64,000 nucleotides of DNA from Hyalangium gracile (GTDB lineage: Bacteria > Myxococcota > Myxococcia > Myxococcales > Myxococcaceae): the NCBI RefSeq assembly GCF_020103725.1, contig NZ_JAHXBG010000001.1, forward strand, positions 124,001 to 188,000, read 5' to 3'. Below the pieces are notes generated by a model. It was given only the letters and a program-made list of their open reading frames with translations, did not search any database and had not been told where the DNA came from. A program made the translations under genes and the position numbers. This document shows positions 8,897 to 17,964 of the stretch, one piece after another; positions within the stretch are counted from its first letter, which is position 1, and every line of letters begins with the position of its first letter.

Positions 8897-10318
8897 ATGA
8901 ACTCTCACTGCCTCTCGATCGTCGCGCCCTGCATGGCGCTCCTGCTGGCGGGCCCGGAGACGGCCTCGGCCGAGGAGCGCCCGCTGCCAGCCGACGCGCC
9001 GCGCGTCCTGGACGAGAAGCCCGATGCCGTGCGAGAGCCCCTCCTGCCCGCCGAGCCCCCCGTCCGCCGGGAGCCCTGGATCGCGCTCGGCGAGCTCACC
9101 GCCTTCAACGTGGGGGTGTGGGCGGTGGACCGCTACCTGCTCGACCGGGAGTGGGCCCGCATCAGCCCGGACTCCATGAAGAGCAACCTGGTCTCGGGCT
9201 TCATCTGGGACACCGACGAGTTCGGCACCAATCAGTTCGCCCACCCCTACCACGGCGGCCTCTATTACAACGCCGCCCGGGACAATGGCTTCGGGTATGT
9301 CGGCGCCAGCCTCTTCACCCTCCTGGGCAGCCTCCAGTGGGAGCTGCTGGCCGAGACGCAGCGGCCCTCCTTCAATGATCTCATCAACACGAGCCTGGGA
9401 GGCATCGCGGTGGGAGAGGTGCTGTACCAGCTCTCGGGGCTCGCGCTGGACGAGCGCGCCACCGGCCTCGAGCGGTTCAGGCGGGAGCTCTCCGCGGCGA
9501 CGCTGAGCCCCGCGCGAGGCCTCAACCGGCTCGTGCGCGGAGCGGCGTGGCGGACCCGCTCCAACCCACCGGCCACCTCCTCGCCTCGCCCCATCGTCCT
9601 GGGACAGTTCGGCTACCTGAAGCTGGCGGACACGCAGGCCCTGACGGAGGGCACCAACCAGCTCTTCGCTCAGCTCCACCTGCGCTCCGGGGATGCGGTG
9701 CACGGAGAGCTCCGCCGCCCGTTCGACGCCTTCTCGGTGGTCGCGCAGTTCGTCACCGGAGAGCGCCGCCTCGTCAGCCATGCCCGCATCCAGGGGCTGC
9801 TGGCCTCCACCTCGCTGCTGCGCACCGAGGACGCGCGGCTCGTGCTGGGGGCGATGCAGCACTTCGACTACACGCACGTCCATGCCTACGAGGTCGGCGG
9901 CCAGTCGCTCGGCGGCAGCCTCCTCTACGCGCGCGTCCTCTCCCCGGCGACGACGCTGCGCGCGGGCCTCCACATGAAGGGGCTGGTGCTCGGCGGCATC
10001 TCCAGCGAGTACGCCCAGGAGCAGGGCCGCACCTACGACTACGGCCCGGGCGTGGACCTCCAGTTCGAGGCCCAGTACCTCCACGAAGACTGGGAGATCG
10101 CCACGGCCTCGCTGGGGACGGCGTGGATCCACACACTCAACGGCTCGAGCGGCAACCACCTGTTCCACGCGGGCTCGGTCCAGGTGGATCTCCCCGTCTA
10201 CCGCTCGCTGGGGATGGGCATGGGCGTCGTCCTCTTCCGGCGGGACAGCCTCTTCCACGACTACCCGGACACCACCCAGCACATCTCGCAGATCCGGGTG
10301 TTCCTCTCGGTGCACTGA
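8897..10318 (+). CDS. DUF3943 domain outer-membrane-type protein
   Basis: 473 aa. A signal peptide ends near SAEERP (about residue 25). The family core is clear: DTDEFGTNQFAHPYHGGLYY, then NAARDNGFGYVGASLFTLLGS and PSFNDLINTSLGGIAVGE. The second half alternates hydrophobic and polar residues in short strands, as expected for a beta-barrel, and ends on an aromatic/hydrophobic strand. Function of the family is unknown; a cell-envelope location is inferred. The ATG at 8897 is chosen because the signal peptide begins there. Confidence 0.82.
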   Translation: MNSHCLSIVAPCMALLLAGPETASAEERPLPADAPRVLDEKPDAVREPLLPAEPPVRREPWIALGELTAFNVGVWAVDRYLLDREWARISPDSMKSNLVSGFIWDTDEFGTNQFAHPYHGGLYYNAARDNGFGYVGASLFTLLGSLQWELLAETQRPSFNDLINTSLGGIAVGEVLYQLSGLALDERATGLERFRRELSAATLSPARGLNRLVRGAAWRTRSNPPATSSPRPIVLGQFGYLKLADTQALTEGTNQLFAQLHLRSGDAVHGELRRPFDAFSVVAQFVTGERRLVSHARIQGLLASTSLLRTEDARLVLGAMQHFDYTHVHAYEVGGQSLGGSLLYARVLSPATTLRAGLHMKGLVLGGISSEYAQEQGRTYDYGPGVDLQFEAQYLHEDWEIATASLGTAWIHTLNGSSGNHLFHAGSVQVDLPVYRSLGMGMGVVLFRRDSLFHDYPDTTQHISQIRVFLSVH

Positions 10319-10420
10319 CGTCCGTCCGCCAGCCAACCGGGCCGGCCTCCGGTTACTTCGCGCTCACGTCGAGCCCACACCCGCGTCCTGTCCGCCCTCT
10401 GTCGGGCGCGCCCCGTGCGT

Positions 10421-10477
10421 ACTGGTCTGCTTGTCATACCAGTTGGGGACCGGTCCGCGCCCAGGGCGCCTCCCTGG
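10421..10477 (-). repeat. Palindromic intergenic repeat, copy 2
   Basis: Reverse complement of copy 1. The inverted repeat is at 10421-10443 (arms ACTGGTCTG and CATACCAGT around CTTGT), followed by the shared GC-rich block CGGTCCGCGCCCAGGGCG and TCCCTGG. It lies between the ends of two convergent genes, as copy 1 does. Identity to copy 1 is nearly complete over about 57 bases by eye. Confidence 0.6.
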
Positions 10478-10536
10478 TCAGGCAGGTGCCTTGGCGCAGG
10501 CGGCTCCCGCCAGGGTGCAAGGACTTCTTCGCCCCC

Positions 10537-11700
10537 TCAGTGGTGCGCGGGCGGGTGGCCCTCCTGGCCGTCAGCCGGCTCTTCCGGTGTTTCCGAGGGC
10601 TCCGTGTCGCGCGTCCGCAGCTTCCGCCCCTCGGCCAGGAAGGCCTGCGTCCCTGCCGTCACCGCGGCCAGCAGGGGCACGGCGACGAACGCTCCGGCGA
10701 TGCTCGCCACCAGGGCCCCCACCGTCACCGCCAGGAGCACCACCGCCGGGTGGAGGGGCAGGACGCGGCCCATGATCATGGGCTGCAGGACGTTGCCCTC
10801 GAGCTGTTGCACCGCGAGCACGATGCCCAGGGTGATGAGCGCGGCCTGGGTGCCGACGGTGGCCCACGCCACCAACACCGCCACCGCGCCGGCCAGCACC
10901 GCCCCGATGACGGGCACGAAGGCGCCCAGGAAGGTGAGCAGCGCCAGCGGCAGGACCAGCGGGACACCGAGGATGAGAAGTCCGATGCCGACACCGGCCC
11001 CGTCCATGAGCGCCACCAGCGCCGTGCCACGCACCCACCCACTCAGTGTCCGCCAGGCCTGACCCGCGGCGGCGCCGGCCAGCGCACGTCGCCGCGGCGA
11101 CAGCAGGCGGAGGATCGCGCGCGCCATCCCGTGCCCATCACGCACGAAGAAGAAGGTGAGGACGAGCACCAGCAGGCCCCCGGTCACCACCGTCGTGAGT
11201 GCCGTCAGCCCGCTGGCCGCGCCCGTGGCCAGGACCTGTGCGTTCTGCCGCCCCCACTGCGTGGCCCGCCGCGCCAGCTCGTCCAGCGAGGCCTCCTGGC
11301 CTGGCAGGATGCGAGTGAGGGACAGCGCCAGGTGCTGCGCCCGCTGCGCCAGCATGTCCGCGTGCGCCGAGAGCTCGGCGACCGTCCTCGGGATGATGAA
11401 GGCGAGCAGCCCACCGACGAACGCGAGCCCGAGCAGCATGGCGGCCAGCGCCGCCAGCGTGGACGGAATGCGGTGCCGCCCGAGCCAGTCCGCCACGGGC
11501 TGGAGCAGGCTGGTCAGCAGCAGCGCGACGAACAGCGACAGGAAGACGAGCGGCAGGCTCCGGACGACGTAACCCACGACATAAAGGAAGGCCGCGATGA
11601 GCAGACACTGCCCACAGAAGCGCGCCATTCCTGCCAACGTGGGTTGGGCCCAGTTCACGCTCTCCTCACGCCCCTCGATAGGACTGCGGGGCACTCCCAT
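10537..11700 (-). CDS. AI-2E family transporter / permease
   Basis: 387 aa from the ATG at 11700. The topology of the AI-2E/PerM family is visible: two N-terminal helices, a long amphipathic region (residues about 85-150, FIIPRTVAELSAHADMLAQR), then five or six helices including VLVLTFFFVRDGHGM and LTFLGAFVPVIGAVLAGAVA. The substrate is not predictable; members export autoinducer-2 or act as Na+/H+ antiporters, and many are uncharacterised. The last 25 residues are polar and His/Pro-rich. Confidence 0.85.
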   Translation of the reverse strand: MGVPRSPIEGREESVNWAQPTLAGMARFCGQCLLIAAFLYVVGYVVRSLPLVFLSLFVALLLTSLLQPVADWLGRHRIPSTLAALAAMLLGLAFVGGLLAFIIPRTVAELSAHADMLAQRAQHLALSLTRILPGQEASLDELARRATQWGRQNAQVLATGAASGLTALTTVVTGGLLVLVLTFFFVRDGHGMARAILRLLSPRRRALAGAAAGQAWRTLSGWVRGTALVALMDGAGVGIGLLILGVPLVLPLALLTFLGAFVPVIGAVLAGAVAVLVAWATVGTQAALITLGIVLAVQQLEGNVLQPMIMGRVLPLHPAVVLLAVTVGALVASIAGAFVAVPLLAAVTAGTQAFLAEGRKLRTRDTEPSETPEEPADGQEGHPPAHH

Positions 11701-12017
11701 GTCCCCGCAGTGATACTGGGCACACCCTCTCCGCGATGCAGGCGGTGTCACTGCCAGGGCATCCCCCGCGAACCTCCCTGGGTTGAAGGGAGCGAATGCG
11801 GCTGCCTGCACGGGGAGCGAGCGGCATGGCCTCCAGACGCGCGAAGCTTCGGGGAATGGGCGCCGCCCACCCTCGGCCCGACCTGCTGAACCTCGCCGAG
11901 CGGATGGAGCAGCTCGACGCGGGCCCTCGAGGTCACGGCGCCGGAGAGGTGCTGCTGCCGACGCGCACGGGGCTGGAGCAGCCCCTGCTCGAGTTCCCCT
12001 GAACGCGGCCGCGGCCC
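11701..12017. other. Gap between transporter and hydrolase genes
   Basis: About 320 bases. The plus frame 11796-12002 could encode 68 residues ending LPTRTGLEQPLLEFP. The last part looks protein-like, but I see no convincing start signal or family, so I do not call a gene. Nothing else is visible apart from the promoter region of the transporter. Confidence 0.3.
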
Positions 12018-12938
12018 TCACACGCGAGGCTGCGAGCGGACGAGTTCCAGCGTCGGCCCCGCCACCCGGGGCCAGGCGTTGCGCGGGCGGCTCTCCGCGA
12101 TGAAGCCCACCGCCTCGGAGAGGACGGCCGGCGTATAGAGGATGCGGTAGTGCCCCAGCCCCTGGGTGCGCACCAGCGTCGCTCCCGGCCAGGCACGGGC
12201 GATGGCCTCGCCCGCCTCCACCCGCACCTCCTCGTCCCGCGCGTCATGGAAGATGCGCACCGGCACCCTCAGCGAGGGCGCGAAGTCCGGCACCACGTAG
12301 TCCTCCAGCGGCCCCACGCGCTCCTCGAGCCGCTCCACCATCGCCTCCACCGCGCGCGCGGGCAGCGCCAGCTCCCGCGAGAAGAAGGCCACCGCCTTGC
12401 GCGGATCCGTGGGGGGCGCCAGGAAGACGGCCCGCTCCACGGCCATCCCCTCCCGCATCGCCAGGGCGCTGGCCGCCGCCCCGAGCGAGTGCGCCACGAT
12501 GGCGTGCGGCCCGCCGGTGGCCTGCGCCACGGCCCGGATGACGCGCGCCATCTCCGGCAGCGACGAGTAGCGCCCGGACGAGACACCATGCGCCGGCGCA
12601 TCGAACGTCACCACCGAGAAGCCCGCCTCCACCAGCGGCGCGACGAACGCCGTGAGCTGTCCGCCATACCCGCTCCAGCCGTGCACCAGCAGCACGCGCG
12701 GGCCCTCGCCCCAGCTCCACACGGCCACCTGCTCGCCGCACAAGTCGACGAAGCGCTGCTGCCCCTGCTCGAGCACCGCGCGCGCCGTGCGCGAGGGCGA
12801 GGTGCGCCGGGGCGTGCGGAACAGTCCCTCCGCCCAGCGACCTGCCTGGCGTGGCGCCACCGTGCCCAGCACCCGGGCCGTGGCGCGCAGCGCCAGCCGC
12901 GTCAATTGTGTCCGAACGTTCGTGCTATTTTTCGCCAT
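12018..12938 (-). CDS. Alpha/beta-fold hydrolase
   Basis: 306 aa. The oxyanion region (VLLVHGWSGYGGQL), the nucleophile elbow AHSLGAAAS (GxSxG replaced by HSLG, as in many hydrolases), an Asp in FHDARDEEV and the catalytic His in GLGHYRIL are in order. The substrate is unknown. A GGAG Shine-Dalgarno precedes the start. It is 40 bp downstream of the TetR gene on the same strand, so it is likely co-transcribed and controlled by that regulator. Confidence 0.83.
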   Translation of the reverse strand: MAKNSTNVRTQLTRLALRATARVLGTVAPRQAGRWAEGLFRTPRRTSPSRTARAVLEQGQQRFVDLCGEQVAVWSWGEGPRVLLVHGWSGYGGQLTAFVAPLVEAGFSVVTFDAPAHGVSSGRYSSLPEMARVIRAVAQATGGPHAIVAHSLGAAASALAMREGMAVERAVFLAPPTDPRKAVAFFSRELALPARAVEAMVERLEERVGPLEDYVVPDFAPSLRVPVRIFHDARDEEVRVEAGEAIARAWPGATLVRTQGLGHYRILYTPAVLSEAVGFIAESRPRNAWPRVAGPTLELVRSQPRV

Positions 12939-12978
12939 GACGAGTCTCCAGGGAGACGACGGGGAAGCAGGGGGAAGC

Positions 12979-13578
12979 TCAGGCAGAGGGGGCGCGGTAC
13001 GCGCTCAGCAGGGACTCGAAGGCGCGGCGGGCGCGCTCCTCGGCCTTCGGGTCTCTCATCAGCCGGGCCGCGTGGTGGTAGGCGAGCATGATGCCGTGCA
13101 GCTCGGTGGCGAACTGCTCGGGGTCCACGTCCGGGCGGAAGTGGCCCTCGTTGATGGCGGTGCGCGCCGTCTGGGCCACGCAGTCCAGCCAGTCCTTCTC
13201 GCTCTGCACCAGCTTGTCGCGAGCGGGGCCCGGCGCATCGTCCAGCTCCGCCGCGGCGGCCACGAAGATGCAGCCGCCCTCCAGCGAGGCGCTGCGAGCC
13301 CAGTCCATCCACCGCTCGAAGATGGCGCGCACGCGCGGCTCACCCCGAGGCCGGGCCAGCGCCGGGCGGATGACCACCTGCGTGAAGAGCGCGGTGGCCG
13401 CCTCCAGCACCTCCACCTCCAGCGAGGACTTGGAGCGGAAGTGCGCGAAGAGGCCACTCTTGGAGAGCTGCAGCTCCTCCGCCAGCCCACCGATGGTCAG
13501 CCCCTGCAGGCCCACGCGGCTGGCCAGGCGCACCGCGCGCTCCAGAATCGCCTGCCGTGTGAGCTCGCCCTTTCGCAT
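12979..13578 (-). CDS. TetR/AcrR family transcriptional regulator
   Basis: 199 aa. The N-terminal DNA-binding domain is clear (residues 5-50: TRQAILERAVRLASRVGLQG, then GGLAEELQLSKSGLFAHFRS). The ligand-binding domain contains SLEGGCIFVAAAAELDD, typical of a TetR subgroup with hydrophobic-compound inducers. It is the first gene of a pair with the hydrolase and probably represses it and itself. Confidence 0.9.
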   Translation of the reverse strand: MRKGELTRQAILERAVRLASRVGLQGLTIGGLAEELQLSKSGLFAHFRSKSSLEVEVLEAATALFTQVVIRPALARPRGEPRVRAIFERWMDWARSASLEGGCIFVAAAAELDDAPGPARDKLVQSEKDWLDCVAQTARTAINEGHFRPDVDPEQFATELHGIMLAYHHAARLMRDPKAEERARRAFESLLSAYRAPSA

Positions 13579-13590
13579 CGTGGACCAACA

Positions 13591-13604
13591 ATAGAACGGC
13601 CGTG
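13591..13604. promoter_or_regulatory. Possible TetR operator
   Basis: A short inverted repeat centred on ACGGCCGT (13596-13603) lies 17 bases upstream of the TetR start, followed by the AT-rich run GCTTTTTA. Position and symmetry fit an autoregulatory operator; the call rests on position only. Confidence 0.3.
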
Positions 13605-13743
13605 CTTTTTACGCAACCCATCCTCGCCAGCGCTGCTCACCTTGGAGTGGAATGCAGCGAACGGACGCACTCCTGTGTGCCTGCCGTCATGAGGGCGCCT
13701 CCGTGCTATTGCCCCATCCGGATACGCGGTATGGGGTCGCCCA

Positions 13744-14538
13744 GTGGCCACTGATCCGAAAAAGCCCGAGGCCGGAGCGGCCCCTCTCGCTTCCGCCCCC
13801 GCTGGCAAGAGCAGCCTCGAAGCCTCGCTCGGGCTGCAGATCCTCTATGTGGAGGATGATCCCGACATCCAGGAGGCGCTCCAGGAGGTGCTGGAGGCGG
13901 CCGGCTACCGGGTGACGGTGGCCTCGACGGCGACGGAGGGCCTGGCCTTCCTGCGCTCGCAGAAGTTCCACCTGGTGATCAGCGACTACAACCTGCCGGA
14001 CCTCAACGGCGGGCGCATGCTCTCGCAGGCGGCCGAGGCGGGCATCCTCAAGTGCGAGTCGCTCATCCTCACCGGCGCCTCGCGGCTGGATGACGTCACC
14101 GCCTACCGGGTCATCCGCAAGCCGGTGGACGTGGACAAGCTGCTGGCGAAGCTGAGCGAGATCCTCGCCCCCGTGCGCGACGAGGAGCTCGCCAAGGCCA
14201 AGGCGCACCTCGAAGTCACCCTCGACCGACACAGCCAGGTGGACAACCCGAAGCGCATCGCCTTCACGCTCTACATCAGCGAGGCGTCCACCGCCTCGCT
14301 CCGAGCCCTCCGCAACCTCCAGAAGCTGCTGGACGGGTATGACGCCTCGCAGATCGACCTGCGCGTCGTGGACCTGTCCAAGGAGCGGCCGGCCTCGTTC
14401 GACGAAGACCGCATCACCTTCACGCCCACGCTCGTGAAGCGCAGCCCCGAGCCGCGCGTGTACCTGCTGGGAACCCTGGAGCACATCCAGTCCGTGGCTG
14501 ACCTGCTCAGCGACGCGAAAGTCGAGCACAAGAAATGA
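13744..14538 (+). CDS. Response regulator receiver fused to a KaiB-like domain
   Basis: 264 aa, GTG start. Residues 30-145 are a receiver domain: acidic pair at 38-39 (VEDD), phospho-acceptor D81 in VISDYNLP, T110 and K126 (RKP). Residues about 172-258 match KaiB: FTLYISEASTASLRALRNL, then IDLRVVDLSKERPASFDEDR and TFTPTLVKRSPEP. KaiB is the thioredoxin-like partner of the clock ATPase KaiC. The stop overlaps the start of a KaiC gene by ATGA, so the two are coupled. Phosphorylation of the receiver could gate KaiB-KaiC binding (inference). No KaiA is seen. Confidence 0.88.
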   Translation: MATDPKKPEAGAAPLASAPAGKSSLEASLGLQILYVEDDPDIQEALQEVLEAAGYRVTVASTATEGLAFLRSQKFHLVISDYNLPDLNGGRMLSQAAEAGILKCESLILTGASRLDDVTAYRVIRKPVDVDKLLAKLSEILAPVRDEELAKAKAHLEVTLDRHSQVDNPKRIAFTLYISEASTASLRALRNLQKLLDGYDASQIDLRVVDLSKERPASFDEDRITFTPTLVKRSPEPRVYLLGTLEHIQSVADLLSDAKVEHKK

Positions 14539-15953
14539 GTCCAGTGGTGAAGGTGCCCACCGGGGTGCCTGGGTTGGATCGAATCACTCACGGAGGGCTG
14601 CCCAAGGGACGCACCACCCTCATCACCGGCAAGAGCGGCGCGGCCAAGAGCATCCTCGCGTTGCAGCTGGCGTGTCACTTCGCCCGCTCGGGCCTCAAGA
14701 CGGTGGTGTTCGCCATCGAGGAGGTGCCCGAGGACCTGATCGACTCGGGAGACAACCTGGGCTTCGGCACGTCGGCGCTGGTGGCCAACGGCTCGCTGAG
14801 GTTCGCGGACCTCACGCGCCTGCCGGACGCGGCGACCATCGTCACGGGTGACTACGACATGGGGGGCATGATCCACCGGGTGGAGATGGCGGCCAGGGAC
14901 TTCGGCGCGCAGGCGCTGGTGCTCGACTCGGCCACCGCGCTGTTCAGCCCTCGCCCGAGCGAGGAGCGGCTGCGCAGCCACTTCTTCCACCTCATCGATG
15001 CGTTCCGCAGGCACGGGCTGACGGCGGTGATGACGGCCGAGGCGCCGGATGACTACGGCCCCCGGACGACGCTGGGCGTGGAGGACTTCGTCTGCGACGC
15101 GGTGCTCGTGCTGCGCAACCTCATCGACAACGAGCGGCGGCGCCGGACGATCGAGGTCCACAAGTACCGGCGCAGCGCGCACCAGAAGGGCGAGTACCCC
15201 TGCACCATCGCCAACAAGGGGCTGATGGTGTTCCCCTTCGGCACGCAGTCCTCCTTCGAGACCTCGGAGCCGAGCCGGTTCTCCAGCGGCTTCGAGGGGC
15301 TGGACTCGATGATGAACGGGGGCTGGCTGCGCGACTCGATCACCATGGCCAGGGGCCCGGCCGGCAGCGGCAAGACGACCATGGCGGGCATGTACGCGCG
15401 CGCCGGAGCGCTGCGCGGCGAGCGGGTGGCCTACTACGGCTTCGAGGAGACGCGGCCCATGCTGCTGCGCAACTTCGCGAGCATGGGCCTGCCGATGGAC
15501 GAGCTGGTGAAGCAGGGCAGGCTCCTGCTGGACTGCCGGTACCCGGAGGCGACCAGCCCGGAGGATCTGCTGGTGGAGCTGCGCCGGAGCCTGGAGGACT
15601 TCAGGCCCTCGCTCATCGTCCTGGACAGCATCTCCTCGGTGGCGCACTCCACCTCGCCCCGCGGCTTCCGCCAGTTCATGGTGGGGTTCGCCTCGCTGGT
15701 GCGCGAGCACAGCCGCAGCGCGCTGCTGACGCAGACCACCAACGACGTGAAGGAGGACGAGCGCACCGCGCCGTTCCTCTCGACGATCGCGGACGCCATC
15801 ATCGCCCTGGACTACCAGCGGCACGGCAAGAGCCTGGTGCGGACCATCAACGTGACGAAGATGCGCGGCTCGGCGCACTCGGACGACGCCTTCCGCCTGC
15901 GCATCCAACCCGGAGGGCTGCGCATCGAGGAGCTGCAGGAGCCCCAGGCCTGA
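14535..15953 (+). CDS. kaiC: KaiC-like double RecA ATPase
   Basis: 472 aa with two KaiC domains. CI (residues 1-235): nucleotide loop 32-39 (GKSGAAKS, lacking the usual Gly before Lys), catalytic E62-E63, Walker B D131. CII (245-472): canonical Walker A 274-281 (GPAGSGKT), E304-E305, Walker B D364. S416-T417 in PFLSTIADAI align with the cyanobacterial autophosphorylation pair S431/T432, and KMRGS (442-446) is conserved. Autokinase activity is therefore plausible. It overlaps the REC-KaiB gene. The role outside cyanobacteria is usually stress or timing related; no rhythmic function can be claimed from sequence. Confidence 0.9.
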   Translation: MSPVVKVPTGVPGLDRITHGGLPKGRTTLITGKSGAAKSILALQLACHFARSGLKTVVFAIEEVPEDLIDSGDNLGFGTSALVANGSLRFADLTRLPDAATIVTGDYDMGGMIHRVEMAARDFGAQALVLDSATALFSPRPSEERLRSHFFHLIDAFRRHGLTAVMTAEAPDDYGPRTTLGVEDFVCDAVLVLRNLIDNERRRRTIEVHKYRRSAHQKGEYPCTIANKGLMVFPFGTQSSFETSEPSRFSSGFEGLDSMMNGGWLRDSITMARGPAGSGKTTMAGMYARAGALRGERVAYYGFEETRPMLLRNFASMGLPMDELVKQGRLLLDCRYPEATSPEDLLVELRRSLEDFRPSLIVLDSISSVAHSTSPRGFRQFMVGFASLVREHSRSALLTQTTNDVKEDERTAPFLSTIADAIIALDYQRHGKSLVRTINVTKMRGSAHSDDAFRLRIQPGGLRIEELQEPQA

Positions 15954-15983
15954 AGGCCCGGCTGAGCCGCGCGTGGAGCGGGC

Positions 15984-16421
15984 TCAGCCCTCGGTGTTGC
16001 GCATGAAGTCGGCGGTCTGGGCGAAGCGCTCCTCGAGGAAGCGCCGCAGGCCGCCGGTGACGCCCCGGGCGTCCATGGCCTTCCGCATGCAGCGCATCCA
16101 CGCATCGCGCATGGCGATGTCCACGGGCACGTGGCCGTGGCGCATGCGCAGGCGGGGGTGGCCGTGGCGCTCGATGTAGTGCTGGGGCCCGCCGAGCCAG
16201 CCGACAAGGAACAGGCCGAAGCGCTCGCGCGTGCCTCGGCTCACCTTGCCGTCCTCCAGCACGTGCAGCCGGGCGAGCGCCGGCTCGGTCGCGTCCATGA
16301 TGTCGTAGAAGGACTCCACGAGCGCGCGCACCGCCTCCTCGCCTCCGATGCGCTGGAAGGGCGTGTCCTCCAGCGAGGGGAGCCAGTCGTCCGAGGCGGG
16401 GGGCTTGAGCTGTGTGGACAT
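15984..16421 (-). CDS. Group II truncated haemoglobin
   Basis: 145 aa from the ATG at 16421. The globin core has FQRIGGEEAVRALVESFYDI, the proximal His in LRMRHG (H95) and Trp in RDAWMRCM (W108), the G8 Trp typical of group II. These small haem proteins bind O2/NO and often protect against oxidative or nitrosative stress. A frame extension to 16454 exists but adds no conserved residues. It lies 37 bases downstream of the exonuclease gene on the same strand. Confidence 0.86.
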   Translation of the reverse strand: MSTQLKPPASDDWLPSLEDTPFQRIGGEEAVRALVESFYDIMDATEPALARLHVLEDGKVSRGTRERFGLFLVGWLGGPQHYIERHGHPRLRMRHGHVPVDIAMRDAWMRCMRKAMDARGVTGGLRRFLEERFAQTADFMRNTEG

Positions 16422-16458
16422 AGCGGTGTTCAACCCGAGGTGGGCGGGCGGCATTCTC

Positions 16459-17349
16459 TCAGATTGCCTGGGCGCCGGCCCATCTCTTGGGGCGGGACTT
16501 GAGGGTCGTCACGCCCAGCCTGTCACAGAAGGCCTCGAAGGCGGCACGAGGGACACCGGCCCACTCGAGGTCCTTCAGGGACTCCGTGAGCGGCGCATCC
16601 GTCGCGACGGTGGCGAGCTTGCGGTAGAGGAGGGCCTCCTCGCGGTGCTCGCGCAGGGTGGCGGCCAGCTTGTCGGCGCCGCGCGGGCGCACGGTCCACT
16701 TGGAGGGGTCCTCGGGGATGGCCTCCAGGTGAGCGTAGGCGGTGAGCAGCGCGGAGGCGCCCTTCTCGCCGAAGCCGGGCAGGCCGGGGATGCCGTCCGC
16801 CGTGTCTCCCACGAGCGCGAGCAGGTCCGGGATGCTGGCGGGAGGAACACCGAGCTTGGCGCGAACGGCGTCTTCGTCCAGCTCCTTCTCCTGGCGACGG
16901 TCCACCTGGACCACCTTCTTGCCGCGCACGCACTGGCCCAGGTCCTTGTCCGGGGTGAGCAGACGGACCTGCTCCACCTTGCCGGCCCAGCGCGCCGCGG
17001 CGGTGGCGAGCGCGTCGTCGGCCTCATGGTCCTTCATGGACCAGACGGTGACGCCGAGGGCGCGCACGGCCTCCTCGACCAGGTCGAACTGCGCATGCAG
17101 CTCGGGGGGGACGCCCTCGTCGGACTTGTAGCCGGCGAACAGGTCGTTGCGGAACGAGCGGATGGGGTTGTCGAAGGCGACGGCCAGGTGGGTGACGGCC
17201 TCGGCCTTGTCGTGCAGCAGCGCGAGCACCGAGGACATGACGCCCACGGTGGCCTTCACGTCCTGCCCGTCCGGAGCGGAGTGGCCCGGACGAGGCGAGA
17301 AGTGGGCGCGGTACAGCTCATAGGTCCCGTCGACGAGGTGCAGGCGCAT
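16459..17349 (-). CDS. 5'-3' exonuclease (FEN/PolI-exo family)
   Basis: 296 aa. Acidic metal ligands of the FEN fold are in place: LVDGTYE (D7), AFDN (D59), DHEADDALAT, LLTPDKDLGQ, then the helix-hairpin-helix segment GDTADGIPGLPGFGEKGASAL. It removes RNA primers or flaps and is a stand-alone version of the PolI N-terminal domain. The C-terminal end is basic (KSRPKRW). Confidence 0.9.
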   Translation of the reverse strand: MRLHLVDGTYELYRAHFSPRPGHSAPDGQDVKATVGVMSSVLALLHDKAEAVTHLAVAFDNPIRSFRNDLFAGYKSDEGVPPELHAQFDLVEEAVRALGVTVWSMKDHEADDALATAAARWAGKVEQVRLLTPDKDLGQCVRGKKVVQVDRRQEKELDEDAVRAKLGVPPASIPDLLALVGDTADGIPGLPGFGEKGASALLTAYAHLEAIPEDPSKWTVRPRGADKLAATLREHREEALLYRKLATVATDAPLTESLKDLEWAGVPRAAFEAFCDRLGVTTLKSRPKRWAGAQAI

Positions 17350-17408
17350 GGGCGAGGTCTACCACGCGCGCCGCCGCCTGCTCAGCGCTGACTCACGTCA
17401 GGACGGCC

Positions 17409-17942
17409 TCAGGCCGGGGAGCTTCCGGGACCCGCCGTTCCCGGGTGCTCTCCAGGGTCCTTCTCTCTACGCGCGGCCAGCAGCATCAGTCCCACGCCGA
17501 CCATGATGGCCACATCCGCCACGTTGAAGACGCCCGTGCGCACCGGGCCGATGCCCAGGATGATGAAGTCCACGACGCGCCCGTCGTTCACCACGCGGTC
17601 GAACCAGTTGCTCGCTCCACCGCCCACGACGAGCGCCAGCGCCACGACGGAGAGACGCCCGACCCGGCGGCTCGTCAGCAGGTAGACCAGGGTCGCCAGG
17701 AGCACCAGCCCCACCACCACCGTGAACAGCCAGAAGCGCACCGGGCGGGGGAAGCTGCCGCCGAGGCTCAGGAACGCGCCGACATTCTCGGCGAAGACGA
17801 GCCGCAGGACTCCTCCCAGGAAGGACTGGGCGGGCTCATCGCGCAGTTGCGAGATGGCCAGCTGCTTGGTGGCCTGATCGCACCCCACCGTGCCCGCGAG
17901 GACCAGCGACACCAGCATCAGTCGATACCAACGTGGATTCAT
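17409..17942 (-). CDS. lspA: Lipoprotein signal peptidase (signal peptidase II)
   Basis: 177 aa from the ATG at 17942. Four hydrophobic helices and the two catalytic Asp motifs are visible: GGGASNWFDRVVNDGRVVDF and FNVADVAIMVGVG. It cleaves prolipoproteins in the inner membrane after lipidation. A longer frame reaches 17993 but would overlap the preceding lipoprotein gene, so the shorter start is preferred. It is the last gene of a three-gene run behind two lipoproteins, which are its own kind of substrate. Confidence 0.9.
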   Translation of the reverse strand: MNPRWYRLMLVSLVLAGTVGCDQATKQLAISQLRDEPAQSFLGGVLRLVFAENVGAFLSLGGSFPRPVRFWLFTVVVGLVLLATLVYLLTSRRVGRLSVVALALVVGGGASNWFDRVVNDGRVVDFIILGIGPVRTGVFNVADVAIMVGVGLMLLAARREKDPGEHPGTAGPGSSPA

Positions 17943-17964
17943 ACCTCGAAGATGCCACAACAGC

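Noticed and set aside
9547-11889. 780-codon plus-strand frame across the DUF3943 gene end and the AI-2E transporter
   Set aside because: It crosses two real genes and the repeat, and has no start signal or family.
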